Source: Chytriomyces cf. hyalinus JEL632
Lineage: Eukaryota > Chytridiomycota > Chytridiomycetes > Chytridiales > Chytriomycetaceae
NCBI GenBank assembly: GCA_025435555.1
Contig: JAIWWG010000076.1
Span: 106,823 to 170,822, forward strand
Direction: 5' to 3'
DNA length: 64,000 nucleotides
Notes under the pieces: generated by a model
Told to the model about the DNA's origin: nothing
Databases searched by the model: none
The model's input: the letters and a program-made list of their open reading frames with translations, nothing else
Position numbers and translations under genes: made by a program
Shown here: positions 33,571-44,800 of the stretch, piece after piece
Layout: the number at the start of each line of letters is the position of its first letter
Position numbering within the stretch: the first letter of the stretch is position 1

Positions 33571-34606
33571 TCGAACTCACCTTAGCATCTCTCCAATTCT
33601 CTCCCTTCCCCCCTTACAACACACACGGCAGGTGTCGGTTGAATCTGTCAGCGGAACTCTGTGGGCCCCTCTTCAAACACGGCCGCATTCGACCCACCGC
33701 AGCTGTCCGGCTACGGTATGAGCCACGCACGCAGTACGCCAGCTCAGTGCCAGTCCAAGATTGCTGTCGATAAATATTACGAACCGATTGAACTGGCAAG
33801 TTGACGATGTTGATGTGTATTGCTGCATGTTGTGGGTCCTGGTCGACGGCACGGAGTCCCGTCTGCAGGGCAGTCTATTCTGAGTCATCGACAGCGCGTG
33901 TGACTAGACTGACATACTAGCTGTGGCGGCAATGTCGCAGTATCTGTCTTCAATTTCATTCAGCCCACACCAAGCTCATCCAACTTTGTGGTTCAGAGAA
34001 AATACTCGCCCGCCCACAGCGGACTAGTGAAAACTATCCAATCACTGTATTTCCTTTTGGTCACAAGGAGGCTCACAACTCTTTCTCTGATTCAAAGCCT
34101 TTATGATGTCTCGTATCCATATGCAGCCATGAAGTTCCGCAAAAACGTCGCAGACGGAGTTCCAATGATTCCGCGCCAGCAGTCTTTTGTAAACTTTTCA
34201 ACGTGCTCGGCTTTTGAGTGAGATCCAGGCAGAATCGATTTTGACATCATTGCGGTTAAACTGACTGGAATGCGCATCTGCTCGACGCAAACACGCTCGC
34301 AAAGATCTGCATCGTCAACTCCAACAAATCACGAAACACCATTCCAGGATTTCCAGAATGGTGCGCGTACATGGAGAACTGTGACCGTGCACCGTGTGGA
34401 TTTATTCAAAGAATTTCAGGAGCTGCATGGCGAGGGGTGCAAGGAGTTGGATTCTCACAACATGAGGCAGAAGGGGCTCGAGTACTTTGTTCGCGTATCG
34501 GAAGGGAAGTGGATGCTGGAGCAGTGGTTGGAACAGTTTAGCGACTTGAAGTCTGCTGCCGTTTTCCTCTCATACGCGCCGACGATGCAACAAATTAGAA
34601 ATGAGG
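33571..34606. other. Intergenic stretch with an unassigned plus-strand coding remnant
   Basis: The left part is the upstream region of the zinc-cluster gene. On the plus strand, frames at about 34081-34221 (SLYDVSYPYAAMKFRKNVAD) and 34270-34626 (HRVDLFKEFQELHGEGCKEL; FVRVSEGKWMLEQWLEQFSD) look protein-like. The second runs into repeat copy B, where it ends. I do not recognise a family. A 3'-truncated gene cut by the repeat insertion is the simplest reading. Confidence 0.4.
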
Positions 34607-34772
34607 AACCGTGGAGTATTGTATAAAGCATCCCCAATGGTGGTATTGATATTTGTCCTTATTTCTCCGCGTTTTCGGCACTCTAAATTTACTTAAGATA
34701 AGGATAAATAAATTGGACGGCGAATATTGTCGTTTCACTTGAAAATTGGATTTTGAGCTATAATTGGCAAAA

Positions 34773-35772
34773 ATGGCTGCGACGTTTAAGTTCTCTATCC
34801 AGGCGGTCCTCAAGAAATACAAGTCACAACACAATGACAGTGCCCAGATCCTGCCACAAGAAGAATTCGAGGGGGACATGAATGCCTTCAAGACAAGACT
34901 TTGGGCCCTTGCTGAACAGCACATCAAGTGCAATGCCACAATTGTGGACAACACAGCTGAGATTGATCAAGTACCACCATCAATCGATGACTTATCGAAC
35001 TTCATTGTTGTGTGGAAGAATGGCAGAGGACATTCATTTGGAGGCAGCAGAGGTGAGCTGTGATTCTTCTCATGCAAACTGTTTTGACATATGATCTCTT
35101 TCTTGATCTTAGCACCTGTGTTTCGCCCATTGCTGCAAATCAAGGAAACCCTCATGCAAACCTTTGCTTCTGGAGATGAAATAGTTCAAGTGGTGATCTG
35201 CATTTATGGCCGAAAGATTGGCAAACACAGCGACTACATGAAAGTCATGACTGCTCTTCAAGGAGGAGAAAATGCGACTGATTGATCTGGTGCTCTGGAC
35301 AGCATAGAATCAAGCTCGCTTCAATGATGTAATCGAATGTTTGCATGAAAACCATCCACACCTCTCAGGAAGCAATATGATTTGGCATGACTGGGCAACA
35401 GCTATTCTCTGAAACCCAGACACTGTTTCCACCGCTATTTTGCAGCCACCTCCTCCTCAAATAACTCTTCTGTTTCAACGTCAATCTCTTGAGTGCCATC
35501 AGCTTCGTGAAGTTCAGCAATCTTTGACAATTGCAATGGACTTTATTGAAGACAGTGAAAAGACTTTTGGAGCTTTGAAACGTGGCTTTGATGATATGTA
35601 CAGCCAGGTAGAAAGATACGGAGAGCTTCTTCAAATTCATAAGAGGGTTGTCTCAGGAGTGCTTCGAAATGTGCGGCCACGGGAAACTGAAAGCAGTAGT
35701 CTTCAGTTTGGCGAAATACCAAATCAAGATGATATTGATCATCTGGAGGAGTCTGATCAGGAGAATCAATAA
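34773..35772 (+). pseudogene. Second ORF of the mariner-like element, function unknown, interrupted
   Basis: The starts read MAATFKFSIQAVLKKYKSQH and then DLSNFIVVWKNGRGHSFGGS. A probable intron at about 35052-35110 leads to APVFRPLLQIKETLMQTFAS, YGRKIGKHSDYMKVMTALQG, then LVLWTA-TAG-NQARFNDV, IWHDWATAIL-TGA-NPDTV and a helical tail (DFIEDSEKTFGALKRGFDDM). An earlier TGA follows GGENATD. I do not recognise the family. It is unusual for a mariner-type element to carry a second gene; the protein could be an accessory DNA-binding or capture-derived factor. Confidence 0.5.
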
Positions 35773-35824
35773 TATGGACTTTATTTGGAGTGGCGAAACA
35801 CAATAAACTGGTAGCTTTAACTGA

Positions 35825-36880
35825 TCACTTGAATCCCATTGCACTAATACTTGGTTTGTAGGCACGGCTTGGGTTAAATAACCCAGCTTGTTCATATCCG
35901 CAACTTTTAAAAATTGGCATGAAGTCATATTCATGATAGTGTGAGAGTGCCATGGCAACAACAGTAGACAAATTCTTTGACGTGACTCTGCCTTCGGGGT
36001 ACATGCAGCGAAGTCGCTGTTTGACCAGACCAAAAAAGACTTCAATCAGGTTGAAAAATGGGCAGTATGCAGGAAGAAACAGTGGCGTGACTCCAATTGC
36101 TCGCAGGTACATGATAAACTCTGATGACCAATGGATAGCTGCCCCATCCATTATCCAAATTGAATGGATGCCAGGGTACTTATGAACTTTGCCGGAATTG
36201 AGAGCAAAATCGCAACAGTTCTTGGTGAAGAGCGCACGGTCAAATGTCCCCTCTGTTGAGTAAGCCTCCAGTAAACTAAAGCAACCAATGAAGCATAGGA
36301 ATGAGACCCGTGGCATACGCTGGTACTCTCCTCTAATGAAGAGCTTCTTCCCTTTCATGGCATAGCCTCTGTGGCGTATCATTCCTCAGTTATCGAATGA
36401 CACCTCATCCAGAAAACACAGGTTGTATCGTGTCCAGTCAAGGCTGTTCAGCTCATGAGTGAACCTCATGACATCTGTTTCCTTCACATGAATTGCTTGA
36501 CGTTCAAGCACTTTCCAACGAAGGCCACATGCTGTCAGCACTGCCCAGATGTAGGATATACTGATGGACTTGTTCCATTTAGCTTTGAATGCGGCCTGAG
36601 CTTCATCCAGAAACGAGAGAGGCTTGTCTTGGCAGTACGTGATGATCCAGCTGCGCTCCGCTTCATTGAACTTGTGATTAACTTTGCCAACCTTTCGAGA
36701 AACACCTCCTGTTTCTTCAAATCGATCAATCCAGTTGCCAATTGTTGTTGGAGTCTTTAAATAGATGCGTGCAATGGCGGCCTTTGACATCCTGTGGAAA
36801 TAGTAGTTGTACAGTGCATGTATCTTTGTATTTTCACTTGCCTGAGTGTGCAGAACGATCTGTTCAATATCTATTGGCAT
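35825..36880 (-). pseudogene. Mariner/IS630-type DDE transposase with one in-frame TGA
   Basis: The N-terminal helix-turn-helix region is MPIDIEQIVLHTQASENTKI, then FHRMSKAAIARIYLKTPTTI and GNWIDRFEETGGVSRK. The winged part is ERSWIITYCQDKPLSFLDEA. The first Asp is in YNLCFLDEVSFDN. A single TGA (36386-36388) follows, and the frame resumes GMIRHRGYAMKGKKLFIRGE. The second Asp is in IHSIWIMDGAAIHWSSEF and the Glu in LPAYCPFFNLIEVFFGLVKQ. The motif at the stop normally reads S-F-D-N-R-G, so the TGA most likely replaced a CGA Arg codon. Otherwise the protein is full length (~350 codons) and the catalytic triad is intact. Confidence 0.82.
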
Positions 36881-38005
36881 ATTGGTGTTGTTCTGGTGGT
36901 GATCAGAGGCTGGATTGGGTCTTTATTCGAGTTTTTGAATCATGGCAGCTATAATTGCGATTGCGCATTTTTTGAATCGTCGCATCCAATTAGGTGGAAA
37001 AATAGCAATATATTCCCCACACTTTAAATTTAACAGCCAAGCAAGTCACGTGACTCTTCGGTCCAAATGTTTGCACGTCTCGCATGCAACGCAGGAGCAT
37101 GTCACGCATGGCTCTCGATAGCCAGCATATGAGGAACCCATCGCCAACCTCACGTTTAAATCTCAGCTTCGTACCTCGACTGCGGCAGCCGCAACGCTGT
37201 GCGCAGCCATCTCACGTATCCTGATTGGTCCGTTAAGGTGGCGCCTGACAATCCCAAACAAAAAAAGCATAAAAGCAGCCCATGTGCACTCACACTCTAT
37301 CCAAAAAAACCCAACCCCAAAAACTCATACTCCCAACATGGCGGCTGCTTCACTGCGGCTGCATTATATATTATCGGCTCGATCATCTCTGATGAGGAGT
37401 CCTTCCCCTCCCCTGCCGCTTGATTCTTGAATCATGCCGCGATCCCCGGTTTTGCCCACTTTTTTGCCCTCCGCAATCCCGTCCGTGGAGTGGCAAGCGG
37501 GTCTGATGCAGCACGTCCTCAAAAAGTGGTACCCAAATGATGAAACATTCCCCGCTCTTGTTTGCCCGTCAAGGCACCACTACATCATGCATAGCCCTCT
37601 CTCAACATCATCTGCCGGGACAACATCATCCCCCGGGGTCACTTGCAACGGAAAACACAACACAAGACCAAACCTACGCACGCGGCATGAACGGGCCAAC
37701 AACAAGTCCAAAAAAAACAAACTACACGGGATCCACACGGCGCATCAAGCATCAACAGACGCGGCGTGCTTTGCAACGAAATTAACAAGTACAACATCAA
37801 CGAAAGAAACGAATGGGTGGGTTCTCTACCGGAAGTGCCTGTTGGGTGAGATTAGTATTGGAAATTTCAAGTCTGGTGGGATTTGGTTTGGCCATATTCT
37901 TTTGCCTTGGATTGTATTTAATTACTTGGAGGGTTCTCTCGTTGGAATAAAACCATATTCGCGTCCAACAAAACTTGTACTTTATTCTTATTAGACGCAT
38001 TCGCC

Positions 38006-39574
38006 CTTGGTCACTTATTTCTGATCTGGTCCCCAGCGCATCATCCAAGCGGATTCAATAAGCACTACTTGCATCGTCGTTGACAGAATCGTGACAACTT
38101 GTTTGTTAGAGGCAGTTCATCATTGCTTGACTGATTTTCCATGCGAGTAAATTCAGACATTCTGCTTCGTTTACCAATGGTGTGTATATTACAGATGGCG
38201 TAGTTTCCACACCGAAGCCTCCGCAGATATGCTTAGTCAACAGAATAAAATTCGATTTATCAGCATTGGGAAAATCAGGGATCCTGGTTGGAGGCAGTTG
38301 CCCCAGCTTCAAAAGCGCTCAAAAACTTGCAGCGATTACATCCCATCAATCAATGACCCGCGTTTCTCGCAGGGATCCCCGCAACTAAACTAACAATTTG
38401 CAGCCATTGACGCCTTCTCCCATATTAAATTCGCTGGCTTCCGCTGTAAGAAACAACAAGTGGAAGGGATGGTGAACACAACTTAGGAAAAAGAATATCG
38501 AGCCAGTTCACCTTTTTTTCTGCTCGCACGTACGCGCCCTGGTGTTTCCGGGAACAAAGGATTTTGCCTGCCGCATGAGCAACAACGAGTCAGTATGTAA
38601 CAGCAAAAAATACCAAAACTCGTTCCCATTTCGTTCCAAAGATAACTCACTTTGCACTAGGATGTCCCAACTGATTCAAATCACGCTCCTTGCCACTGCC
38701 CGATGCAAGAACAATAAAAATGAGACTGCAGTCATCAGGAAGTGCCGGCATCGTTGGGAAGGACTTTGCACCTGTGGCGGAACTCTTCTGCTTGCTTACA
38801 ATTTTGTGAAACTGGTGCCGGTCCTCTGAGCAGTGCAAGTGGATTGCTTGACGAGTAGGATGCGACGAAGAACACACGCGAGGAAGCTTGTCATTTGCTT
38901 GAACATTTTGTCAACAAGAAGGTCATCGGAATGCTTGCGGAGTTTCCAGCAGAGCTGCGTAGGATCGTGACAGGCAGTTGTAGGAGCTCCATTTTTGTTT
39001 GTGACTTTTAATTTACAGACTAAGCAAACTTGGTCAAAACAAGGACCCATTGAACGTGATACGTACTTTGGGTGCAGGCCAGGTTAGAATCAAGCCAGCG
39101 GGGCGCACGGGTATAGCGACCGTGCAATTTCCATTCCGAATGATTCCGAATGCATGTCCCTTTCTTTTTTACCAATTCCAAAATGAAAATTTTCAATTTT
39201 TCATGTTGGCTCAAAAAACGGGTAAATGTTAACAGCGACGCGCCCACTGAAAGTTGTTTCATAAACTCACAAGAAAGAGAATGTCCCACCCACCCTGAAC
39301 GCCTGGACAAGTGGACCTTGCGTCGCAGGAATCTCTCGCTCACTCTCCCGCCCGTCCTCCGTCCGCCGCTACTCTCGCGAGGTCATGACGACTCAAGCCA
39401 ACGTTGCGTGTGTCCCATTCATTGAGAGCAGATCGGAGCCTTCTTCATCCATCTTTACACCCCACCTATCCAATCTCCCCATTTCTATGAGTGGCACTCG
39501 TCTGCACGCCTGGTCAAGCGTAGCGACTCTCTCCGGGCAGTGATGATAAAAACTTTTCCGGACTTCATTTGAAT
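38006..39574. other. Intergenic stretch with possible unassigned minus-strand gene
   Basis: No gene is identified with confidence. On the minus strand, a frame at 38796-39050 carries a Cys-containing stretch (QVCLVCKLKVTNKNGAPTTA; then CHDPTQLCWKLRKHSDDLLV). A neighbouring frame at 38647-38877 (HLHCSEDRHQFHKIVSKQKS; DDCSLIFIVLASGSGKERD) could be its next exon. The composition is protein-like but I cannot name a family, and splice sites are unclear. Confidence 0.3.
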
Positions 39575-39700
39575 GAGCAAAAGATTTGTGCAGTCTGAGC
39601 CTCCCACCTTGCCAGGCTTCATCCTTTTTGGGATCCGAACCCGGGTCTCTTTGGTGGCTGTCTTATGTTGCTGGATTTGTTCCGCCAACTGGATCACAAC
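39575..39700 (-). repeat. Dispersed SINE-like repeat with Pol III B-box-like motif (copy 2)
   Basis: The minus strand carries CGGGTTCGGATCCC, a close match to the tRNA B box, then AAAAAGGATGAAGC and GGGAGGCTCAGACTG. Upstream is GATCCAGTTGGCGGAACAA, in which TTGGCGGAAC loosely resembles an A box. The same arrangement is seen at 19765-19930. No tRNA cloverleaf can be drawn around it. Confidence 0.4.
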
Positions 39701-39763
39701 AAAAGAACTGATGATCGCTTTCGTATTTAATAATGAATTAAAACTCCTTGAACGTCAACCCTT

Positions 39764-41856
39764 TCAACAACCGCGCGCGTCATTTTCAGAGAACCATACC
39801 TCTTTCAGACCTTTTCCCACCTCTAATCCACGCAAACTTGTCAGTATGTTTTTCTTGATACTCAGTCGCTGCAAGAGCGGCATCATGTCCAACCGACGCA
39901 CTCTTTGAATGAGGTTATTGTCCACATTCAATTCGCGGAGGCATGGAAACATAGGAAAGTCAGTCAATGCATGATTAGCCAGGTGCAGAATTGTGAGGAT
40001 TGGGGGAAGAAGATGTGGATTTATGATGCGCGTAAGTTTCCATGGTGTGGGTGGGATTGCGGTTGATTCAGATGAGGTTGATTGTGTAAGCTTGTGGAGC
40101 GTTTGATTCCAATGAAAGTCGCTGACTGTTTGTTTGTTGCGTTAGAGACACAAAGCAGCAATTGAAAACAGAAAACCTCACTGGTGTCACGGTAATAGTT
40201 CTTTCCAATCTTTCCAATGTATCACAAACAGAAATTGCTTCACGCACGTTGGTTTCACCCCCCAACTCTCTCAAGCAATGCACAAGCGCCATCCACGGCC
40301 ATTTACTCTCAGGCTCAAACTCAGCAAGTTCACGAATCGATGCCAGCTCACGCTCCCAAATTTCGCGCGGCTGGTACTGGTTCACTTGCACCGTATTGTC
40401 TGTTTGGGCGTTGCATTCGGTTGCGATGGTTCCTTCCACACGCAACGCGGTCCGAGTCGCATCGAAAGACAAACTCATTTCTTCCAATTGAGAGTTTGAT
40501 GTGGGCAGGTTGAAGCAATCTGGGTTCAAACAGATTTCGAGTTTGAATGGAGTGTCCGCTTGTGGGGCGATTATTGAGATTGACACCACATGGCTTGGTG
40601 TGATTGCACTGTTTGTAGCGGTGCGTTCAATGCGATATTTGGTATCGGAAAGAATCACCTTCGATGGGTTCATCTATCATCAATGATGGTTATTTCACAT
40701 GTGCAAAAAAATGGAGGGGTGTTAGGCTTACCGAAACTGGCGCGTTGAAACAAACGAATACGATAAATTTCGCATCAGAAACATATTCTGCGATCGCCCA
40801 TTCGACAGTCAGATTCGAAGGCTGTGATGGAGAAAATGATTTATTGAGCAACAATCAGATATTTCAATCGAAATGGCTTACTTTGACCCAAAAGCCATCT
40901 CTGATACAACCAAGCACTCTGGTCGGCAGGCTCCGTATAAATAGCATTTCGCACCGTCTCGAAATCTGACAACATTCGTTACGTCAGATCGGAAGCCGCA
41001 GTTAACTGACAAAATTGGTCTTCGCAGGAACACACCTTCCTGGATTATCGAATCGCGTTGCTTGAAATCCTCACCAGTCACACTCGGAATCAATCGACTT
41101 CGATAGTGCCAGGCACTGTAATTTGAAAAATTTTGACGAATTTTCGCGATTTCGGCGAGATCTGGCAAGCGACCTGCGCTTTTGAGAACGGAGCGACGAT
41201 AGCTCCAGCCATGGACTGGCATGAATGAATGAACATCATCGTAGGAACGTGACAGGTATCGCAGGGACATGGCAGGATACGACTTACAATTGCGAGCAGC
41301 AAGATCCAGCATCATTTGCGAAATGAGCAGTTCGCGATCCCAATCCGGCGCTGTCAAGGCAACAGGTCAGCAGCAGCAAATACGATTTCAAATGTCAAGC
41401 TTACACGGCATATTTTCAAGAACCCAGCGTCTGTGAACCCAGAGCCAATAAGACTTCGGGTGGATGCGAATGAGCTTTTCGAGCAGTTTTAAATCCTTTT
41501 TCCCAAGCAAGACACGATCCTTTTCATCACTGATTTTGAATGCGACCCGAGTTTCTTAGAATAAACTACACGCATCCATTGTTGCATTTCGTTCTTACGA
41601 ATGCGAGGTGGCGAACAAATGTGTCAGAATACGGCGGCGGTAGTTCCAGACAGTGTACGCATCTGGATTAATCTCCACGACCGCCTGAGTTGCATCCAGC
41701 GCGGATGGATCGAATGGATCGGCCGAGTCCTGTGATGGTTGTTTAATGCAATTTCTGATGTCAGGACGCCCATGATTCCAATGCTGACCCGTATCGTTGC
41801 CATGACCGCCCACGTATCAATGTATGTCTTTGTGCGCCGCTTGTTGGCTTCCGTCT
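39764..41856 (-). CDS. BET4: Rab geranylgeranyltransferase (type II) alpha subunit
   Basis: This is the alpha subunit of the enzyme that adds geranylgeranyl groups to Rab GTPases. The prenyltransferase alpha repeats are clear: [20 protein letters not shown] then [26 protein letters not shown] then [61 protein letters not shown]-terminal leucine-rich part ([20 protein letters not shown] and [20 protein letters not shown]) matches the LRR end of the human-type subunit. That end is present here and absent from budding yeast Bet4. The upstream coding block [18 protein letters not shown] (41789-41856) splices to [12 protein letters not shown] (intron 41730-41788) and aligns well with the family, but no start ATG is seen. 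The first exon must lie further upstream, overlapping the divergent THO2 gene region. Confidence 0.82.
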
Positions 41857-44800
41857 CTGCGGCAGACAAGACTGCACTGCTCTTTTTCTGGTTGTGCGAG
41901 CCATCGCCATTCTTGCTGTTCAATCACTTAAAGCACCAGTTAAATATTTACGAACAAATGGACATAGTGCAGCCCCTGTTCGCAGCTGCTGCCAACGCCA
42001 ATGCAGCACAACGGATGGTGTGAGTGCATGTCTGCATTCGAACGGAACGAAGTCGACGAACAGTTTACTGATGTGCCAACACTGCAATCAAACAACCCAG
42101 CATCGACCGCGCGTGTCGCTGCGTGTCCGAGCATGAATGGGTCTCGCTGGTTGTCGGTCTCTCACGCGCAGCCATGCATGCGTCTGTCGCGACACCCGTG
42201 CAGGTCGCCGAGATGCTCGTAGCCATTCAAATGGACAAGAACTGCAACACAGACTCCGTTTCACTGCCCTCGCTAGCAACTGACGCTCTGTGGCTAATGG
42301 ACACGGAGATGGGCGATGAGGACCAAAGTCTGCGCCCAAGGCTGCTCGCATTTGCAAAGAGACTTCATGTAAATATTGTCGTTTTATTCCCCTGTGCTTA
42401 ATCGTGGCCAATACTCTCATCCTCAGTCTCTTGCATTTATTCCTGTCGTAATGCTCTGCGAGAGACTCGATTACGACTTTCTCGAAGCAATGGGCGTCAT
42501 TCAGTCAGCGCAGGCAATGAACAGAAAATACATTCGCACAAATACCGCCATCGTGTACAAGCAGCAGAAGTTCAATTTATTGCGCGAAGAAAGCGAAGGA
42601 TTCGCCATGCTTGAAACTCATTTAGCTTCCGTCTTACCGCCAAGCTATCAGGTACCACATGAGCGCATCCTCCAAAATACACACACCTTAACAACGAGAT
42701 CAACAACAAGGTATTCTGGCAAAAGCATTACTCTAAATCGGAGACGAGAGAATCCATGGCAGAGCGATACCAGTCCCATCTCGTCGAAAAAGCAACATCC
42801 GTCCTCGAACACATCACATCCCTGATTGGATACTTCGATTTGAATCCAAACAAAGTACTGGATCTGATTCTGGACGTATTCATTGCAAATGTCGTCGACA
42901 ACTGGGACTTTTTCGTTGTCCTGCTGTCGCACAGTCATTGGCAGCCGAAACTGTCTGATTCTCTCAACGGACCTGGCGTGGTGGAGCCAAGCGCTGTTTT
43001 GGGACATATTTTGGGCTTTAAATTCGATTACTACAATCATGTGGCGAATACGCATGTAACGACGCCGCAGTTGATTTGGGTCACTGCGATTTTGGTGAAA
43101 CACAAACTCGTAAAGTTGGAGCACGTGTATCCCCATTTAGCTCCGTTGACGGATGTTGAAATGGATGCTGAATGGACTGCGTTTAAGGAAAAGACCAATT
43201 TGGCAAAAAAAGGCGCTGGAAAGTACAAGGACACCAGTGTATGTTCATCTTAACTTTCCTTTTCTTTTGTTTCATTTATCAAATTCTCTCTTGTAGCTTG
43301 CAGAGGCGGGTGCATTGGGAGATGGAGGTAGTAGCGAAGCATACCAAGTCAAAGAACGCGGAAGCAACAACGACCCCGCTCCAGCCGCATCATCGATCGG
43401 GTCCGCAGCAATTGATCCCGCATTGACCGCACCCATACCAAAACCACGTAAAACGAACCAGAAAGCAGTGTTGGCCTCGTATTTATTTGCAATTGGTGCT
43501 ATCACTCCGGCCCGTCAAATCATTGACAAACACCCGCTCCTGATTCAAATGCATCCGGATATCGGCGAATACATGTCTCGAATTCTTCATGTCGTCATTG
43601 AACCCGTGTACAAAACGTTGCGCCCGATTCGAAGCCGCGTGAAACCCGAAATCCCCGCACATCAGCCGCCGCCCATGAACACGCTCAACTACAAGTACGC
43701 GCAAGAAGAAGCACATATCGGAAAACGTGGGATTGTGCATTACCCGAAACTGCAGTTTTTCTATGAAGCTTGGAAAGAGGGATTGCCAGCTTGTAAAGAC
43801 TATGACGAAGTTGTCAAATTGTTGCGCGTTTTGCTGCCGTATATTTGCGCAACGACGGATGTTATACTTGTTTCCAAGATTGCGCGTATTGGAAAAGCTC
43901 ACGTCAATAGTGTAAGTATTTTCTCACATCGCGACACTGAGAAACCTTGAATTAAACCTTGAAAATGATTTTTAGGCTCCTTCTGAAGACAAAGTTAAAA
44001 ACAACTGGATGTCAATCACCTCCAAATTTTTGTTCCCTGCCCTATCCATGACGGATCAAAACCCCGCCCTCAGCAACGACATTTGGGGCCTGGTCAAACT
44101 ATTCCCACACGACCGCCGCTACGCCCTCTACGGCGAATGGAAACACAAGACGTACACAACAAATTCTCTGCTTGGTGTTGCAAAAGCCGGATGTATCAGC
44201 GACGTCAAATACACCATGCGTCGACTTAGTAAAGAGACGGTCAAACGGTTTGGCAGATACGTTGGAAAAATTGCGCACGGCAATCCGACCATTGCATTCC
44301 ACCACATTCTCAATCTCCTCCAAACTTACGAAAATCAAAACGCCACGGTTGTGGAAGGAAGCAAATACATGAGCGAGCTTTCGTTCGATATCGTTGCCTA
44401 TACGCTGATTGAGCAGTTGAGCAGCGGAGGAAGTGATGGTGCAGGAAGTACAGCGAAAGAGCGCATGCAGCCTGGCGGTATTGGAGTGCGAACATGGCTG
44501 AAATCGCTGAGTTTCTTTGCGGGTGCTATTTTCAAGAAGCATTCAATTGAAATGGGTGGATTGCTGCGATACCTGTATGCACAGGTTGTGCGCGGGAACA
44601 CGCTTGATTTGGTGATTTTACAGGAAATCGTTGCGCAAATGAGCGGCATTAAAGCCATTTGTGATGATGTGACTACAGACCAGTTTGGAGCACTTGGTGC
44701 TGGGGAGACGCTGAAACGGGAATGTTTTGGGAATGAACCTGTCCGCGTTTTGAAAAAGTTTTCGGCGCGGCTTTTAAAGTCGATTGTGGAGACGGATCTT

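Larger units (their letters stand above)
34735..37005. mobile_element. Mariner/IS630-type (DDE_3) transposon with an extra convergent ORF
   Basis: The element is inserted within repeat copy B, so it is younger than that repeat. It encodes a DDE transposase on the minus strand and a second, unrelated protein on the plus strand; the two are convergent. Terminal inverted repeats are not obvious by eye (only short matches such as CTATAATTG and GCGACG near both ends), so the boundaries come from comparison with copy A. Confidence 0.7.
34607..38005. repeat. Dispersed ~1.07 kb repeat, copy B, split by a transposon
   Basis: The left arm (34607 to about 34734) and right arm (about 37006-38005) align with copy A at 29908-30975. 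The join in copy A is GGATGGCGAAATATATTCCC. In copy B the left arm stops at GACGGCGAATATTG and the right arm resumes at GCAATATATTCCCC. The intervening ~2.27 kb is a mariner/IS630-type element. Copy B is diverged by point changes and small indels, and its internal short frame beginning MPRSPVLPTFLPSAIPSVEW is longer than in copy A. Confidence 0.75.

Noticed and set aside
20606-36880. TGA as a sense (Arg) codon in this genome
   Set aside because: Ordinary genes here use TGA as their real stop (paralogs at 2081 and 4501, the SDR, DBP7, the MDR enzyme, OTU1). In-frame TGA is confined to transposon genes, so recoding is not supported.
39600-39660. A tRNA gene on the minus strand at GGGTTCGGATCCC
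   Set aside because: Only a T-arm/B-box-like motif is present; no acceptor, D or anticodon stems can be paired around it.
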